Origin: Meiothermus sp. CFH 77666
GTDB lineage: Bacteria; Deinococcota; Deinococci; Deinococcales; Thermaceae
DNA length: 64,000 nt
Assembly (NCBI RefSeq): GCF_017497985.1
Contig: NZ_JAGDFV010000018.1
Location: 1 to 64,000 of the forward strand
Direction of reading: 5' to 3'
This document shows, in pieces, positions 43,490 through 51,841 of the stretch; the stretch's first letter is position 1, and every line of letters begins with the position of its first letter. A program made the position numbers and the translations under genes. A model generated the notes under the pieces. That model was given only the letters and a program-made list of their open reading frames with translations, did not search any database and was not told the origin of the DNA.

Positions 43490-46054
43490 ATGAACCTCGA
43501 GCGTTGGACCGAACAAGCCCGTCAAGCTATTGCCCAGACCCAGGTGCTGGCCAGGGAGAACTCGAACCAGCAGATGGATGTGGGGCATCTGGCCTCGGTG
43601 CTGTTCCGCGACCCCTCGGGGCTGCCGGCGCAGCTTTTGAAGCGGGCGGGGCAGAACCTGCAGGCGGTGCAGCAGGCCGCCAGCCGCGACCTGGGGAGCT
43701 ACCCCAGGGTTTCCGGGGCCGAGGGGGGGCAGTATCTGTCGGGGAAGCTCTCGAGCGTCCTCGAGCGCTCGGAAAAACTGGCGGCAGAGTTCAAGGACAA
43801 GTTTGTCGCCATAGACACGCTCACCCTGGCCCTGGCCGAGACCGGCTACGGGGGGCTGAATGCTAGCGCCATACGGTCGGCGCTGCTGGAGATGAGGGGA
43901 GGTAAGAAGGTGGAATCCGAACATGCCGAAGGAACCTACAATGCCCTCGAGCAGTACGGTATAGACCTGACCAAACTGGCCGAGCAGGGCAAGCTCGACC
44001 CCGTGATTGGGCGCGACGAGGAAATCCGGCGCACCATCCAGATTTTGCTGCGCCGCACCAAGAACAACCCCGTGCTGATCGGCGAGCCGGGGGTGGGCAA
44101 GACCGCCATAGCCGAGGGGCTGGCCCAGCGCATCGTGAAGGGCGACGTGCCCGAGGGGCTCAAGGGCAAGCGCATTGTGAGCTTGCAGATGGGCTCCCTC
44201 TTGGCGGGCGCGAAGTACCGGGGCGAGTTCGAGGAGCGGCTCAAGGCGGTGATGCAGGAGACCATCCAGAGCGCGGGGCAGATTATTCTGTTCATTGACG
44301 AGCTGCACACCGTGGTGGGGGCCGGCAAGGCCGAGGGTGCGGTGGATGCGGGCAACATGCTCAAGCCCGCGCTGGCCCGGGGCGAGCTGCACCTGATTGG
44401 GGCCACCACCCTGGACGAGTACCGCGAAATCGAGAAGGACGCCGCCCTCGAGCGCCGCTTCCAACCGGTGTTTGTGGACGAGCCCAGCGTGGAAGACACC
44501 GTGAGCATCCTGCGCGGCATCAAGGAGAAGTACGAGGTGCACCACGGGGTGCGCATCTCCGACCCCGCCCTGATTGCCGCCGCCCAGCTCTCGCACCGCT
44601 ACATCTCGGATCGCCGCCTGCCCGACAAGGCCATAGACCTGATCGACGAGGCCGCCGCCCGGCTGCGGATGGCGCTGGAAAGCAGCCCTGAATCCATAGA
44701 CACCCTCAACCGCAAGAAACTCCAGCTCGAGATCGAACGTGAGGCCCTCAAGAAGGAGACCGACGCCGAGAGCAAGTTCCGGCTGGGCGAACTCGAAAAG
44801 GAAATTGCCGAACTCACCGAGGAGATTCGCAAGCAGCAGGCCGAATGGGAGGCCGAGCGCGAGGTGATGCAGAAGCTCCGCGCGGCCCAGCAGCGCCTGG
44901 ATGAAGTCCGCACCCAGATCGAGCAGGCCGAGCGGGCCTACGACCTCAACAAGGCCGCCCAGCTTCGCTACGGCGAGCTGCCCCGGCTCGAGCAGGAGGT
45001 CAACGAGCTCTCCGACCGCATGGCGGGTGCCAGGTTCGTGCGGCCCATGGTGGCCGAGGAGGACATTGCGGGCATCGTGAGTCGCTGGACGGGTATTCCG
45101 GTGAGCAAGCTGATGGAGGGCGAACGGGAGAAGCTCCTGCGCCTCGAGGAGGAACTCCACACCCGCGTGGTGGGGCAGGACGAGGCCATCAGCGCGGTGG
45201 CGGACGCCATTCGCCGGGCCCGGGCGGGCCTCAAAGACCCGAGCCGCCCCATTGGCTCCTTCCTGTTCCTGGGCCCAACGGGCGTGGGCAAGACCGAGCT
45301 GGCCAAGACCCTGGCCGCGAGCCTCTTCGACACCGAAGAAAACATGGTGCGCATCGACATGTCGGAGTACCAGGAGAAACACACCGTGGCGCGGCTGATT
45401 GGGGCCCCTCCCGGCTATGTGGGCTACGAGGAGGGGGGCCAACTGACCGAGGCGGTGCGCCGCCGCCCCTACTCGGTCATCCTCTTCGACGAGATCGAGA
45501 AAGCCCACCCCGACGTGTTTAACACCCTGTTGCAGGTGCTCGACGATGGCCGCCTCACCGACGGGCAGGGCCGCACGGTGGACTTCCGCAACACCGCCAT
45601 CATTCTCACCTCCAACATCGGCTCACCCCTCATCTTCGAGGGCATCCAGTCCGGCCAGAGCTACGAGACCATCCGCGAGCGGGTGTTTGGCATCCTGCAA
45701 CAGCACTTCCGCCCCGAGTTCCTGAACCGCCTCGACGAGATTGTGGTCTTCCGCCCGCTCGAGCGCGCACAGATTGCCGCCATTGTGGAAATCCAGCTCA
45801 AAGCGGTACGCCAGCGGCTGGCCGAGCGGCGCATTGGCCTGGAAATGTCGCCCGAAGCCTTGCAGTTCCTGGCCGAGCGCGGCTACGACCCGGTGTTTGG
45901 GGCCCGGCCCCTCAAGCGGGTGATTCAGCGGGAGCTCGAGACCCCGCTCTCGCGCAAGATTCTCTCGGGTGAGGTGCCCGACGGCGCCACCGTCTACGTG
46001 ACCACCGGCCCGCTGGGCTTGCAGTTCGAGACCCGTAAAATGGCAGTGGCATAA
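43490..46054 (+). CDS. clpB: ClpB disaggregase (Hsp100)
   Basis: 854 aa, full length. N domain (residues 1-145), AAA1 with Walker [16 protein letters not shown] near 200, coiled-coil middle domain (residues about 390-520, rich in Glu/Lys/Leu), AAA2 with [15 protein letters not shown] near 600, sensor and C-terminal [18 protein letters not shown]. It dissolves protein aggregates with DnaK. Transcription appears to start just before the ATG from an HspR-type promoter. The adjacent thioredoxin and hsp20 genes form a stress cluster, separated by a terminator. Confidence 0.97.
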   Translation: MNLERWTEQARQAIAQTQVLARENSNQQMDVGHLASVLFRDPSGLPAQLLKRAGQNLQAVQQAASRDLGSYPRVSGAEGGQYLSGKLSSVLERSEKLAAEFKDKFVAIDTLTLALAETGYGGLNASAIRSALLEMRGGKKVESEHAEGTYNALEQYGIDLTKLAEQGKLDPVIGRDEEIRRTIQILLRRTKNNPVLIGEPGVGKTAIAEGLAQRIVKGDVPEGLKGKRIVSLQMGSLLAGAKYRGEFEERLKAVMQETIQSAGQIILFIDELHTVVGAGKAEGAVDAGNMLKPALARGELHLIGATTLDEYREIEKDAALERRFQPVFVDEPSVEDTVSILRGIKEKYEVHHGVRISDPALIAAAQLSHRYISDRRLPDKAIDLIDEAAARLRMALESSPESIDTLNRKKLQLEIEREALKKETDAESKFRLGELEKEIAELTEEIRKQQAEWEAEREVMQKLRAAQQRLDEVRTQIEQAERAYDLNKAAQLRYGELPRLEQEVNELSDRMAGARFVRPMVAEEDIAGIVSRWTGIPVSKLMEGEREKLLRLEEELHTRVVGQDEAISAVADAIRRARAGLKDPSRPIGSFLFLGPTGVGKTELAKTLAASLFDTEENMVRIDMSEYQEKHTVARLIGAPPGYVGYEEGGQLTEAVRRRPYSVILFDEIEKAHPDVFNTLLQVLDDGRLTDGQGRTVDFRNTAIILTSNIGSPLIFEGIQSGQSYETIRERVFGILQQHFRPEFLNRLDEIVVFRPLERAQIAAIVEIQLKAVRQRLAERRIGLEMSPEALQFLAERGYDPVFGARPLKRVIQRELETPLSRKILSGEVPDGATVYVTTGPLGLQFETRKMAVA

Positions 46055-46106
46055 GGCCCTGTAGGGACGCAGGCGCTGCGTCCCTACCCTCTCCGTAAAC
46101 TGATTT

Positions 46107-46532
46107 ATGGCTACAAACGACAATATCTCCGTTTGCATCCATTGCGGTGCCAAAAACCGCCTCAGCACACCCCCTGCGGGCCAGGTGCCGGTCTGCGGGG
46201 CCTGCAAAAAGCCCTTGCCCTGGCTGGTCAACGCCAACCAGGGACTGACCCCCGAGCTAAACGCTTCGGTGCCGGTGCTGGTAGACTTCTGGGCCGAGTG
46301 GTGCGGGCCCTGCCGGGTGATTGCGCCGGTGCTCGAGGAAATTGCCCGCGAGTACGCAGGCAAGCTCAAGATCGTGAAGCTCAACGTGGACCATCACCCC
46401 CTGGCCCAGAGTGCCTACCACGTGCAGGGCATCCCCACCCTGATTTTGTTCAAGGATGGGCAGCCCGTGGAGCGCGTGGTGGGCGCTGCGCCCAAGCACC
46501 TGCTGCTGCAAAAACTACAACCCCACTTGTAA
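46107..46532 (+). CDS. trxC: Zinc-finger thioredoxin (Trx2/TrxC type)
   Basis: 141 aa. N-terminal zinc ribbon with CIHC (residues 10-13) and CGAC (30-33), then a thioredoxin domain with active site WCGPC (65-69) and cis-Pro in [13 protein letters not shown]. TrxC-type proteins keep cytosolic thiols reduced; the zinc module tunes reactivity under oxidative stress. 53 bp after clpB without an intervening terminator, so partial read-through from the heat-shock promoter is likely. Terminator follows at 46582. Confidence 0.9.
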   Translation: MATNDNISVCIHCGAKNRLSTPPAGQVPVCGACKKPLPWLVNANQGLTPELNASVPVLVDFWAEWCGPCRVIAPVLEEIAREYAGKLKIVKLNVDHHPLAQSAYHVQGIPTLILFKDGQPVERVVGAAPKHLLLQKLQPHL

Positions 46533-46581
46533 CCTGCGGCTCTCAAGCACTTTCGCAGGTCTCTTCGTGCCAGTGATAATA

Positions 46582-46613
46582 CGCAGGAAGGACACTACCT
46601 TCCTGCGATTTTA
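46582..46613 (+). terminator. Terminator of the clpB-thioredoxin unit
   Basis: Perfect stem CGCAGGAAGG, loop ACACTA, CCTTCCTGCG, then ATTTTAT. Confidence 0.85.
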
Positions 46614-46634
46614 TGAGTCCGATGACTAACTATA

Positions 46635-46664
46635 CTTGACAATAGTACGCTCAGGTTTTATACT
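46635..46664 (+). promoter_or_regulatory. hsp20 promoter with HspR-type operator, similar to clpB
   Basis: -35 TTGACA (46636-46641), 17-nt spacer, -10 TATACT (46659-46664). HAIR-like CTTGACA-N7-GCTCAGG overlaps the -35. From TTGACA to the -10 it matches the clpB promoter at about 24 of 29 positions. Confidence 0.75.
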
Positions 46665-46686
46665 TTTTCCTGTAAAGGAGGTTGCT

Positions 46687-47100
46687 ATGATTAGATACAA
46701 CCCATTCCGTGAAATCGAACAACTCCAGAATGCGCTGCTGCGTAACTTCTTCACCCCCACTACTGAAAGCGCCAACACCCCGTTGGTGGATGCCCTCGAG
46801 GATGCCCAGGGGGTACATTTGGCGGTCTACCTGCCGGGTGTGGAACCCAGCCAGGTCGAGGTAACCACCGAGAACAACACCCTCACCATCCGGGCCGAGC
46901 GCCCCTTCAACAAACCCGAGAATGCCAACCAGTGGCGGCTGGAGGGGGTCTATGGCAAGTTCGAGCGCAGCTTCGTGGTGCCCAACACCTACGACCTGAG
47001 CAAGATTGAGGCCAGCTTCAAGCACGGCATTCTGTACCTCGACATTCCCAAAGCTGAAGCGGCCCAGCCCCGTCGCATTGAGGTGCGTACTAACTCCTAA
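46687..47100 (+). CDS. hsp20: Hsp20/alpha-crystallin small heat-shock protein
   Basis: 137 aa from the ATG with AAAGGAGG upstream; 17 earlier codons in the open frame overlap the promoter and are rejected. The alpha-crystallin domain covers about residues 35-130 (VDALEDAQGVHLAVYLPGVEPSQVEV... GKFERSFVVPNTYDLSKIEASFKHGILYLDIPKAE). C-terminal RRIEV stands for the IxI tail motif. Holds unfolding proteins for refolding by ClpB/DnaK. A terminator follows 18 bp after the stop. Confidence 0.95.
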   Translation: MIRYNPFREIEQLQNALLRNFFTPTTESANTPLVDALEDAQGVHLAVYLPGVEPSQVEVTTENNTLTIRAERPFNKPENANQWRLEGVYGKFERSFVVPNTYDLSKIEASFKHGILYLDIPKAEAAQPRRIEVRTNS

Positions 47101-47118
47101 ACTGCACTCAGAACAATA

Positions 47119-47145
47119 AGCCCCCCGTTTGGGGGGTTTTTTGTT
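47119..47145 (+). terminator. Terminator of hsp20
   Basis: AGCCCCCC, GTTT, GGGGGG, then TTTTTTGTT. Confidence 0.85.
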
Positions 47146-47195
47146 GGTTTTGGTTCATGGTTCGGGCCGTTGAAGGCCAGGGCGGCTGCACAGAT

Positions 47196-47375
47196 AGTGC
47201 ACTCTTCACAAATATCGAGCCATCCGGTAAGAATCCTTTATCCAGAGAGAACAGTGGCCGCCGGGAAACTCGAAACCCAAGCACCCGTGGGCCGGGCCCG
47301 ACCAACGCTTGGGTAACATGCACCCGGCTTCAGAGGCATTATCGTTTTCTTGGGCGGCCACCTCAGTGAAGTACA
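47196..47375. repeat. Family F element interrupted by a nested ~85-bp insertion
   Basis: Left half (AGTGCACTCTTCACA... ATCGAGCCATCCGG... AACAGTGGCCGCC) and right half (TGGGCGGCCACCTCAGTGAAG) are separated at the loop of the GGCCGCC/GGCGGCC hairpin by about 85 bp containing CCCAAGC/GCTTGGG arms. It fills most of the 307-bp gap between hsp20 and the rhomboid gene. Confidence 0.55.
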
Positions 47376-47407
47376 CCATAGCTCGGGGTATGCGGTAGGC
47401 TGAAGGC

Positions 47408-48046
47408 ATGTTCCCGCTGCACGACATTAACCGGGCCCATCGGCGCCCGTATGTGGTCTACGGGCTGATGGTTCTGAACCTGCTGGGCTTTGTATATGCT
47501 TTTTTCCTGACAGACCCCGCCGCGGTAATTCAAACCTATGGTTTTGTGCCCGCGCGGTTTCTGGCCGACCCTCTGGGCGAGTGGGTTACGCTGTTCAGCA
47601 GCATGTTTCTGCACGGGAGCATCCTGCACATTCTGGGCAATCTGTGGTTTTTGTGGGTGTTTGGCGACAATGTCGAAGATCGCCTGGGCCACTGGCGCTT
47701 TTTGGAGTTTTACCTGCTGGGGGGCGTGTTGGCGGCCTTCATGCAAGGCCTGATGAGCGGCTTTTCTAGCGAAGTACCCATGATTGGCGCCTCGGGGGCC
47801 ATCTCGGCCTTGCTCGGAGCGTACATTGTGCTTTACCCCAGGGCCCTTATTCTGTCGCTGGTGGGCTGGATTCCCGTCCCCATACCGGCGGTGCTCTACC
47901 TGGGCTACTGGCTCCTGATTCAGTTTGTAGGCGACTTTATGGGCGAGGAAGGCATTGCCTTCTGGGCCCATATTGGGGGCTTTGTGGCGGGGGTGGTGCT
48001 GATACGGTGGTTTGAGCGCAGATCCAGGGCCCAGTACCGGCGTTGA
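47408..48046 (+). CDS. Rhomboid-family intramembrane serine protease
   Basis: 212 aa with six transmembrane helices. FSSMFLHGSILHILGNLWFLWVFGDNVEDRLG carries the H-x-x-N-type helix 2 motif, GASGAISALLG contains the catalytic Ser, and AHIGGFVAGVVL the catalytic His. It cuts membrane proteins within their transmembrane segments; substrates unknown. The last ~20 codons are echoed by a diverged sequence at 48974-49026, beyond the mntA-hepT pair. Confidence 0.9.
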   Translation: MFPLHDINRAHRRPYVVYGLMVLNLLGFVYAFFLTDPAAVIQTYGFVPARFLADPLGEWVTLFSSMFLHGSILHILGNLWFLWVFGDNVEDRLGHWRFLEFYLLGGVLAAFMQGLMSGFSSEVPMIGASGAISALLGAYIVLYPRALILSLVGWIPVPIPAVLYLGYWLLIQFVGDFMGEEGIAFWAHIGGFVAGVVLIRWFERRSRAQYRR

Positions 48047-48085
48047 GCGGCAGGGCAGCACAAAACGTGTGCGTACAATGGTGCT

Positions 48086-48520
48086 ATGGCAGCCGTAGCG
48101 GAAGAAACCCTCGAGGTCATCCTCGCACACATTCGAGCGCGGCTTTCACCCCTGGCCATTTACGTGTTTGGCTCTCAGGCCACCGGTCAGGCCCAACCAG
48201 GTAGCGACCTGGATCTAGCCGTTTTGGGCCCTGCTCCCTATGACCCCTGGACACTATTCATGCTATCAGAAGAGCTGGTCTCCCTGCAGGAACACTACCC
48301 CCAGAACGGCCCGCTCAGCGAGTTAGACCTGCTAGACCTGAATGTCGCGCCTCCTGCCTTGCAAGCCAGCATCGTGACCCAGGGCCGACGGGTGTTTTGT
48401 GCAAACCGCCCGCGCTGCGATTTGTTCGAGATTCGGGCACTAAAGGAGTACTGCTATCTGCAAGACGAAAGGCGGCCCATCCTGGAAGACATCCGCCGCA
48501 GGGGGCGGATTTATGGATGA
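48086..48520 (+). CDS. mntA: MntA-type nucleotidyltransferase antitoxin
   Basis: 144 aa. VFGSQATGQAQPGSDLDLAVLG has the GSx10DxD minimal nucleotidyltransferase motif. In type VII toxin-antitoxin systems MntA AMPylates a tyrosine of the HEPN toxin and silences it. TACAAT at 48074-48079 is exactly 7 nt before the ATG. Overlaps hepT by 8 bp. Confidence 0.9.
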   Translation: MAAVAEETLEVILAHIRARLSPLAIYVFGSQATGQAQPGSDLDLAVLGPAPYDPWTLFMLSEELVSLQEHYPQNGPLSELDLLDLNVAPPALQASIVTQGRRVFCANRPRCDLFEIRALKEYCYLQDERRPILEDIRRRGRIYG

Positions 48521-48932
48521 AGTGCTTTTGGGCAAGGCGGCTACCATCGAGCGCTGCTTGAAGCGTATTGGGGAAGAGTATCGAGGCTACGAAGACGAGC
48601 TATTTGTGAATTTCATGTGCCAAGGTGCCATTATCCTGAACCTTTTACGGGCTTGTGAGGCCTCTATTGATCTGGCCATGTATATGGTGCGCTTGCACCA
48701 TCTGGGACTCCCACAAAGCTCGCGTGATGATTTTCGCCTATTGCAGGATGCGGGCTTTATTTCAACCGATTTGGCGCGCCCAATGCAGCGTATGGTTGGC
48801 TTCCGCAATGTAGCCGTTCACGACTATCAAGCGCTATCCCTGCCGATTTTGAAGACCATCCTGGAGGAACGCTTGGGCGATTTTCTCGAGTTTACTTCTG
48901 CGTTTTGGTACCGGGACAACCCAGAGGGCTAA
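48513..48932 (+). CDS. hepT: HepT-type HEPN ribonuclease toxin
   Basis: 139 aa, all-helical. RNVAVHDY supplies the RX4HXY motif: Arg and His form the HEPN RNase site and Tyr is the AMPylation target of MntA. ARPMQRMVGF precedes it as usual. Expected to cleave tRNA or mRNA when freed from control. Confidence 0.9.
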   Translation: MDEVLLGKAATIERCLKRIGEEYRGYEDELFVNFMCQGAIILNLLRACEASIDLAMYMVRLHHLGLPQSSRDDFRLLQDAGFISTDLARPMQRMVGFRNVAVHDYQALSLPILKTILEERLGDFLEFTSAFWYRDNPEG

Positions 48933-48973
48933 AGCCGGTCAACGTTGCTGGGGCGAGTAAAGTGGCTGCTCCC

Positions 48974-49026
48974 TGGCCCCACTTTGAGGGCTTTGTGGCG
49001 GGGGTGGTGCTGATTCGGTGGTTTAA
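48974..49026 (+). pseudogene. Remnant resembling the 3' end of the rhomboid gene
   Basis: 53 bp closely matching 47963-48016 of the rhomboid gene; encoded WPHFEGFVAGVVLIRWF compares with WAHIGGFVAGVVLIRWF. Reading frame is kept but there is no gene around it. It lies just after hepT, so mntA-hepT sits between two copies of this tail. The 143-bp gap up to 49075 holds nothing else recognisable. Confidence 0.65.
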
Positions 49027-49075
49027 GGGAGGGACGCCGTTACAAACCTCGATGATGACAGGACTCTCTCATTTG

Positions 49076-50515
49076 TTATACACTTACCTCGAGGTCGCTG
49101 CTCGTGTTTAATGGAGGCAACACTGAGGTTGCCCAAATGCCAGCTATCAAAATCATGTAGATGGGTTCCAGCTGAATAACTGGAAACCACGCCAGGTAGT
49201 AAATGCCTATTGCCGGCAATATCAACCAGAGTGTGGTGTTGTGTAGCTTTTTTTGCCTCCAAACCAGATAAACAGGGTAAGTGAGCAGAATCAGCCATAT
49301 CAGGCTTGCAAAAATACCAAAAGCCACCAGGCGGTCAAGGAGCATATTGTGCACTTTATCGAGCCTAACTAGATAGGCTCCTTGAACGTCTTTTTGGTCG
49401 CCGTACTGAGAAAAATAAACCCGCAGCAGCCTGTCGCGCCCCATATCTGGAGGGTCAAAGGACTTCATTTCCTTGATTGTGGTATTCGCGGGCCACTGAT
49501 GCTCAACTCGGTAGAAATCCAGAAGCCGTTCGGTACTAAAGTGTTTGGTTAGGGTTAGGAGAAAGGCATCTGGCCCACCACCAATCAGAGGTGCTCCAGG
49601 GATGTACCGTAGAGATTCGTAAGCCAACTGCCAAATCACAAAGCGCGATGCTAAAGTTGCAGTATTTGTATAACCACGCTCGATGTTATGTTTGTTAGGT
49701 AGCAATTGTGGAACAGGGAAAGTTGCGAGCAACATTCCAACGCCGATCAGAAGACGCTGTGGTGAAAAACCAATCAGAGTAAAAAGCACCACTGAACCCA
49801 CAAGCGCATAGGCTGCTGCGCGATTCTGGGTTATGCCCAATCCCAGTGAGACAAACAAGATTCCCAGTAGCACCAGATAGAACAGGGTTTTATGCGAACG
49901 AGTAAAGTTTAGCAAGCTCAGAGATGCTACAGCTACCACCAGCAGAAACCCCGCAGCCACACCAATGTGCCCCATGCTGCCCATATACTCCTTGAAGCTG
50001 CTTCCACCGATAATTGGCCCAACAAGGTCTATACCGAAGGTCTGCAGCACAACCAGGAGGGCTTGCAAAATACCAGAGACCAGCAAAGCCCATAGTAGCC
50101 GGGGTAGCAAGTGGGGGGATTGGCGTATGGCTCCATAGGCCGCAATTCCTAAAACTACAAGTGCGAGCTGATAAAGTAAACCATCCATCCGAATTTTCGG
50201 CCCGAAGGTTGTAAAAACCCAACCTGCAGGATCATGGGCATTAAGTGAGCTAATCACGACTGTTATTGCAAACCCCCAGAGGAGTGTCGGGAAAAAGCCT
50301 TTTGTAAACCAAAACCGCCAGCCCAGTATTGCTACGGCGAAAATAAGCAAAAGCCGAGGTATGAGATGAACTGTCTCTGGATTTGGAATAAAAATGCTAT
50401 TACTCTTACCTTCGAACATGAAAGCGGGGTAGATGAATATTGGCAGAAGAATAATAAACACAGATAGTAAATCTATGTAGCGTTTGCCAAGAGATTTCTT
50501 TTTGCTGTATTCCAT
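49076..50515 (-). CDS. O-antigen ligase/polymerase-like membrane protein, candidate pilin glycan ligase
   Basis: 479 aa with 11-12 transmembrane helices and one large periplasmic loop (about residues 290-390: NKHNIERGYTNTATLASRFVIWQLAYESLRYIPGAPLIGGGPDAF... KVHNMLLDRLVAFG). The Wzy_C pattern (Arg in the loop; VHNMLLDRLVAFGIFASLIWL) is shared by WaaL ligases and by PglL/TfpO O-oligosaccharyltransferases. Being directly downstream of two pilin genes, a role in pilin glycosylation is a reasonable inference. Base composition is visibly more AT-rich than in neighbours, suggesting transfer. Confidence 0.7.
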   Translation of the reverse strand: MEYSKKKSLGKRYIDLLSVFIILLPIFIYPAFMFEGKSNSIFIPNPETVHLIPRLLLIFAVAILGWRFWFTKGFFPTLLWGFAITVVISSLNAHDPAGWVFTTFGPKIRMDGLLYQLALVVLGIAAYGAIRQSPHLLPRLLWALLVSGILQALLVVLQTFGIDLVGPIIGGSSFKEYMGSMGHIGVAAGFLLVVAVASLSLLNFTRSHKTLFYLVLLGILFVSLGLGITQNRAAAYALVGSVVLFTLIGFSPQRLLIGVGMLLATFPVPQLLPNKHNIERGYTNTATLASRFVIWQLAYESLRYIPGAPLIGGGPDAFLLTLTKHFSTERLLDFYRVEHQWPANTTIKEMKSFDPPDMGRDRLLRVYFSQYGDQKDVQGAYLVRLDKVHNMLLDRLVAFGIFASLIWLILLTYPVYLVWRQKKLHNTTLWLILPAIGIYYLAWFPVIQLEPIYMILIAGIWATSVLPPLNTSSDLEVSV

Positions 50516-50526
50516 GTGTTAAATAT

Positions 50527-50555
50527 ATAGCCCGGGCAGGTTTTGCTCGGGCTAT
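50527..50555 (-). terminator. Attenuator hairpin between pilin 2 and the ligase-like gene
   Basis: ATAGCCCG and CGGGCTAT arms with a 13-nt loop, read on the minus strand as a hairpin followed by ATATTT. Placed 12 bp before the ligase start, it should reduce read-through from the pilin genes. Confidence 0.6.
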
Positions 50556-50571
50556 CTGCACTTCACTTAGA

Positions 50572-50937
50572 TTACTGACCAACAGACTGGGTATTTGTGG
50601 TACCACCATTATAAAATACAGTAACCATAGAGGCTCCTGTTGTGTAAGTGCAGTTAGTAGCTCGTAGAAAGTTGTTCGGCGCAGGTACACTGTAGGCTCC
50701 AAAGCTCGCTCCACCCATACAGTTGCCACTTGGAATAACATGTACGAGAGGATTTTCACCCAAATATGCTTGGGCGGCTTTGTATACATTTTGTGCATAA
50801 CTCAGTGCGGCTCGATCCATCGCAACTTGACGAGCACGGATTAAGTTGGGAACAAGTACAGCCGACAATATCCCAATGATTGCAACTGCTATGAGGAGTT
50901 CTATTAAAGTGAAGCCTACGCTTTTTGTACTCCTCAC
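50572..50937 (-). CDS. Type IV pilin-like protein 2
   Basis: 121 aa, GTG start with GGAGGG upstream. Prepilin leader ends VG, cleaved before FTLIELLIAVAIIGILSAVLVPNLIRAR, with Glu5 present. Mature part has two Cys (CMGG and NCTYT) likely forming the C-terminal disulfide loop. It is 40-50 percent similar to pilin 1 by eye (MDRAALSYAQNVYKAAQAYLGENP against NDRAAQTFAQNVYKAGQAFLAENP). Probably a major or accessory pilin resembling Thermus PilA4/PilA5. Confidence 0.88.
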   Translation of the reverse strand: MRSTKSVGFTLIELLIAVAIIGILSAVLVPNLIRARQVAMDRAALSYAQNVYKAAQAYLGENPLVHVIPSGNCMGGASFGAYSVPAPNNFLRATNCTYTTGASMVTVFYNGGTTNTQSVGQ

Positions 50938-50962
50938 TTCTACCCTCCGCTCTAACTTAAAG

Positions 50963-50985
50963 AGGCCAACCGGATTGGTTGGCCT
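50963..50985 (-). terminator. Attenuator hairpin between the two pilin genes
   Basis: AGGCCAACC and GGTTGGCCT, 5-nt loop; on the minus strand followed by CTTTAAGTT. Would make pilin 1 transcripts more abundant than those reaching pilin 2. Confidence 0.6.
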
Positions 50986-51007
50986 GAAGAAACTTTGAGT
51001 GGTTACC

Positions 51008-51358
51008 TCACTGCAAAACGTAGGTGCCGGTAGTTCCGTTGTTGTAGTTGACGGTAACAGAAGCCATACCGGAGGTGTAGGAACAACCAGTTACAAATGC
51101 ACCGGGGTCGCCAACTACATACTGGCCTGAACCAAAGTTAACGCCGTCCGTGCAAGTACCTGCGCTAATGGTGTTGTTTGGGTTCTCGGCTAGGAAGGCT
51201 TGCCCTGCCTTGTAGACGTTCTGGGCAAAGGTTTGGGCAGCACGGTCGTTAGCGACAGCACGAGCGCGGAGCAGGTTGGGGACCAGCACAGCGGCCAGGA
51301 TGCCAATGATGGCAATCACAATCAACAGCTCGATGAGGGTGAAACCGGACTTCTTCAT
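51008..51358 (-). CDS. Type IV major pilin-like protein 1
   Basis: 116 aa from the ATG with GGAGAAG upstream; an eight-codon upstream extension is rejected. Leader MKKSG, then FTLIELLIVIAIIGILAAVLVPNLLRARAVANDRA, the conserved N-terminal helix with Glu5. Small globular part with Cys pair (GTCTD and GCSYT). First gene of the pilin-pilin-ligase unit. Size and sequence resemble the major pilin PilA4 of Thermus, which is glycosylated; exact equivalence not proven. Confidence 0.9.
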   Translation of the reverse strand: MKKSGFTLIELLIVIAIIGILAAVLVPNLLRARAVANDRAAQTFAQNVYKAGQAFLAENPNNTISAGTCTDGVNFGSGQYVVGDPGAFVTGCSYTSGMASVTVNYNNGTTGTYVLQ

Positions 51359-51596
51359 GGTTCTTCTCCTAAGGTTCCGCACCGGTTGAAATATGGGTAT
51401 GGGTGCGGCATTTCGTAGTGCAACTAGATGGCTTTGGGCTTCGTGGGAGCGGGCCTATTCCCGAACTCCAAGAGTCAGTATAGCCCCTGGTTTTGTAGGG
51501 TGTGTGGAATTTGACCCAACCTGGCCCCCCTTAGCGTTACGTACGCGGCTACCCGCCCAGGCTTCGCTTTTGTTGTCCTGGACAGTAAAAAACCCC

Positions 51597-51765
51597 AATC
51601 CCCCGTCATTGCGAGGAGGCCGCGCCGACGAAGCAATCCAGGAGGGGGTCGCCAAACTACCTAACCGGAGCGGTGCACTGGATTGCTTCGCATCCTGCGG
51701 ATGCTCGCAATGACTACGTTCCCCGCCGTCGTTGCGTGAAAGCCACGGGCCGACGCGGCAATCCA
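51597..51765. repeat. GTCATTGCGAGG-type inverted repeats
   Basis: GTCATTGCGAGGAGGC...GAAGCAATCCAG and CTGGATTGCTTCGC...CGCAATGAC form an inverted pair (about 51604-51715), followed by a diverged partial copy (GTCGTTGCG... GGCAATCCAC). This is a widely dispersed bacterial repeat type. It fills the middle of the 483-bp gap between pilin 1 and the Uma2 gene; 51383-51590 shows nothing I can name. Confidence 0.65.
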
Positions 51766-51841
51766 CAAGGGGTTTGCAAAGTCAACTGGCCGATGGGCGC
51801 GCTGAAACGGCGGCGGTTCCTGTGGCTGCTACACTGAGGGT

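Noticed and set aside
43394-45508. 704-residue open frame antisense to clpB
   Set aside because: Product is low-complexity (Gly/Leu/Ala/His) and is the complement of highly conserved ClpB sequence.
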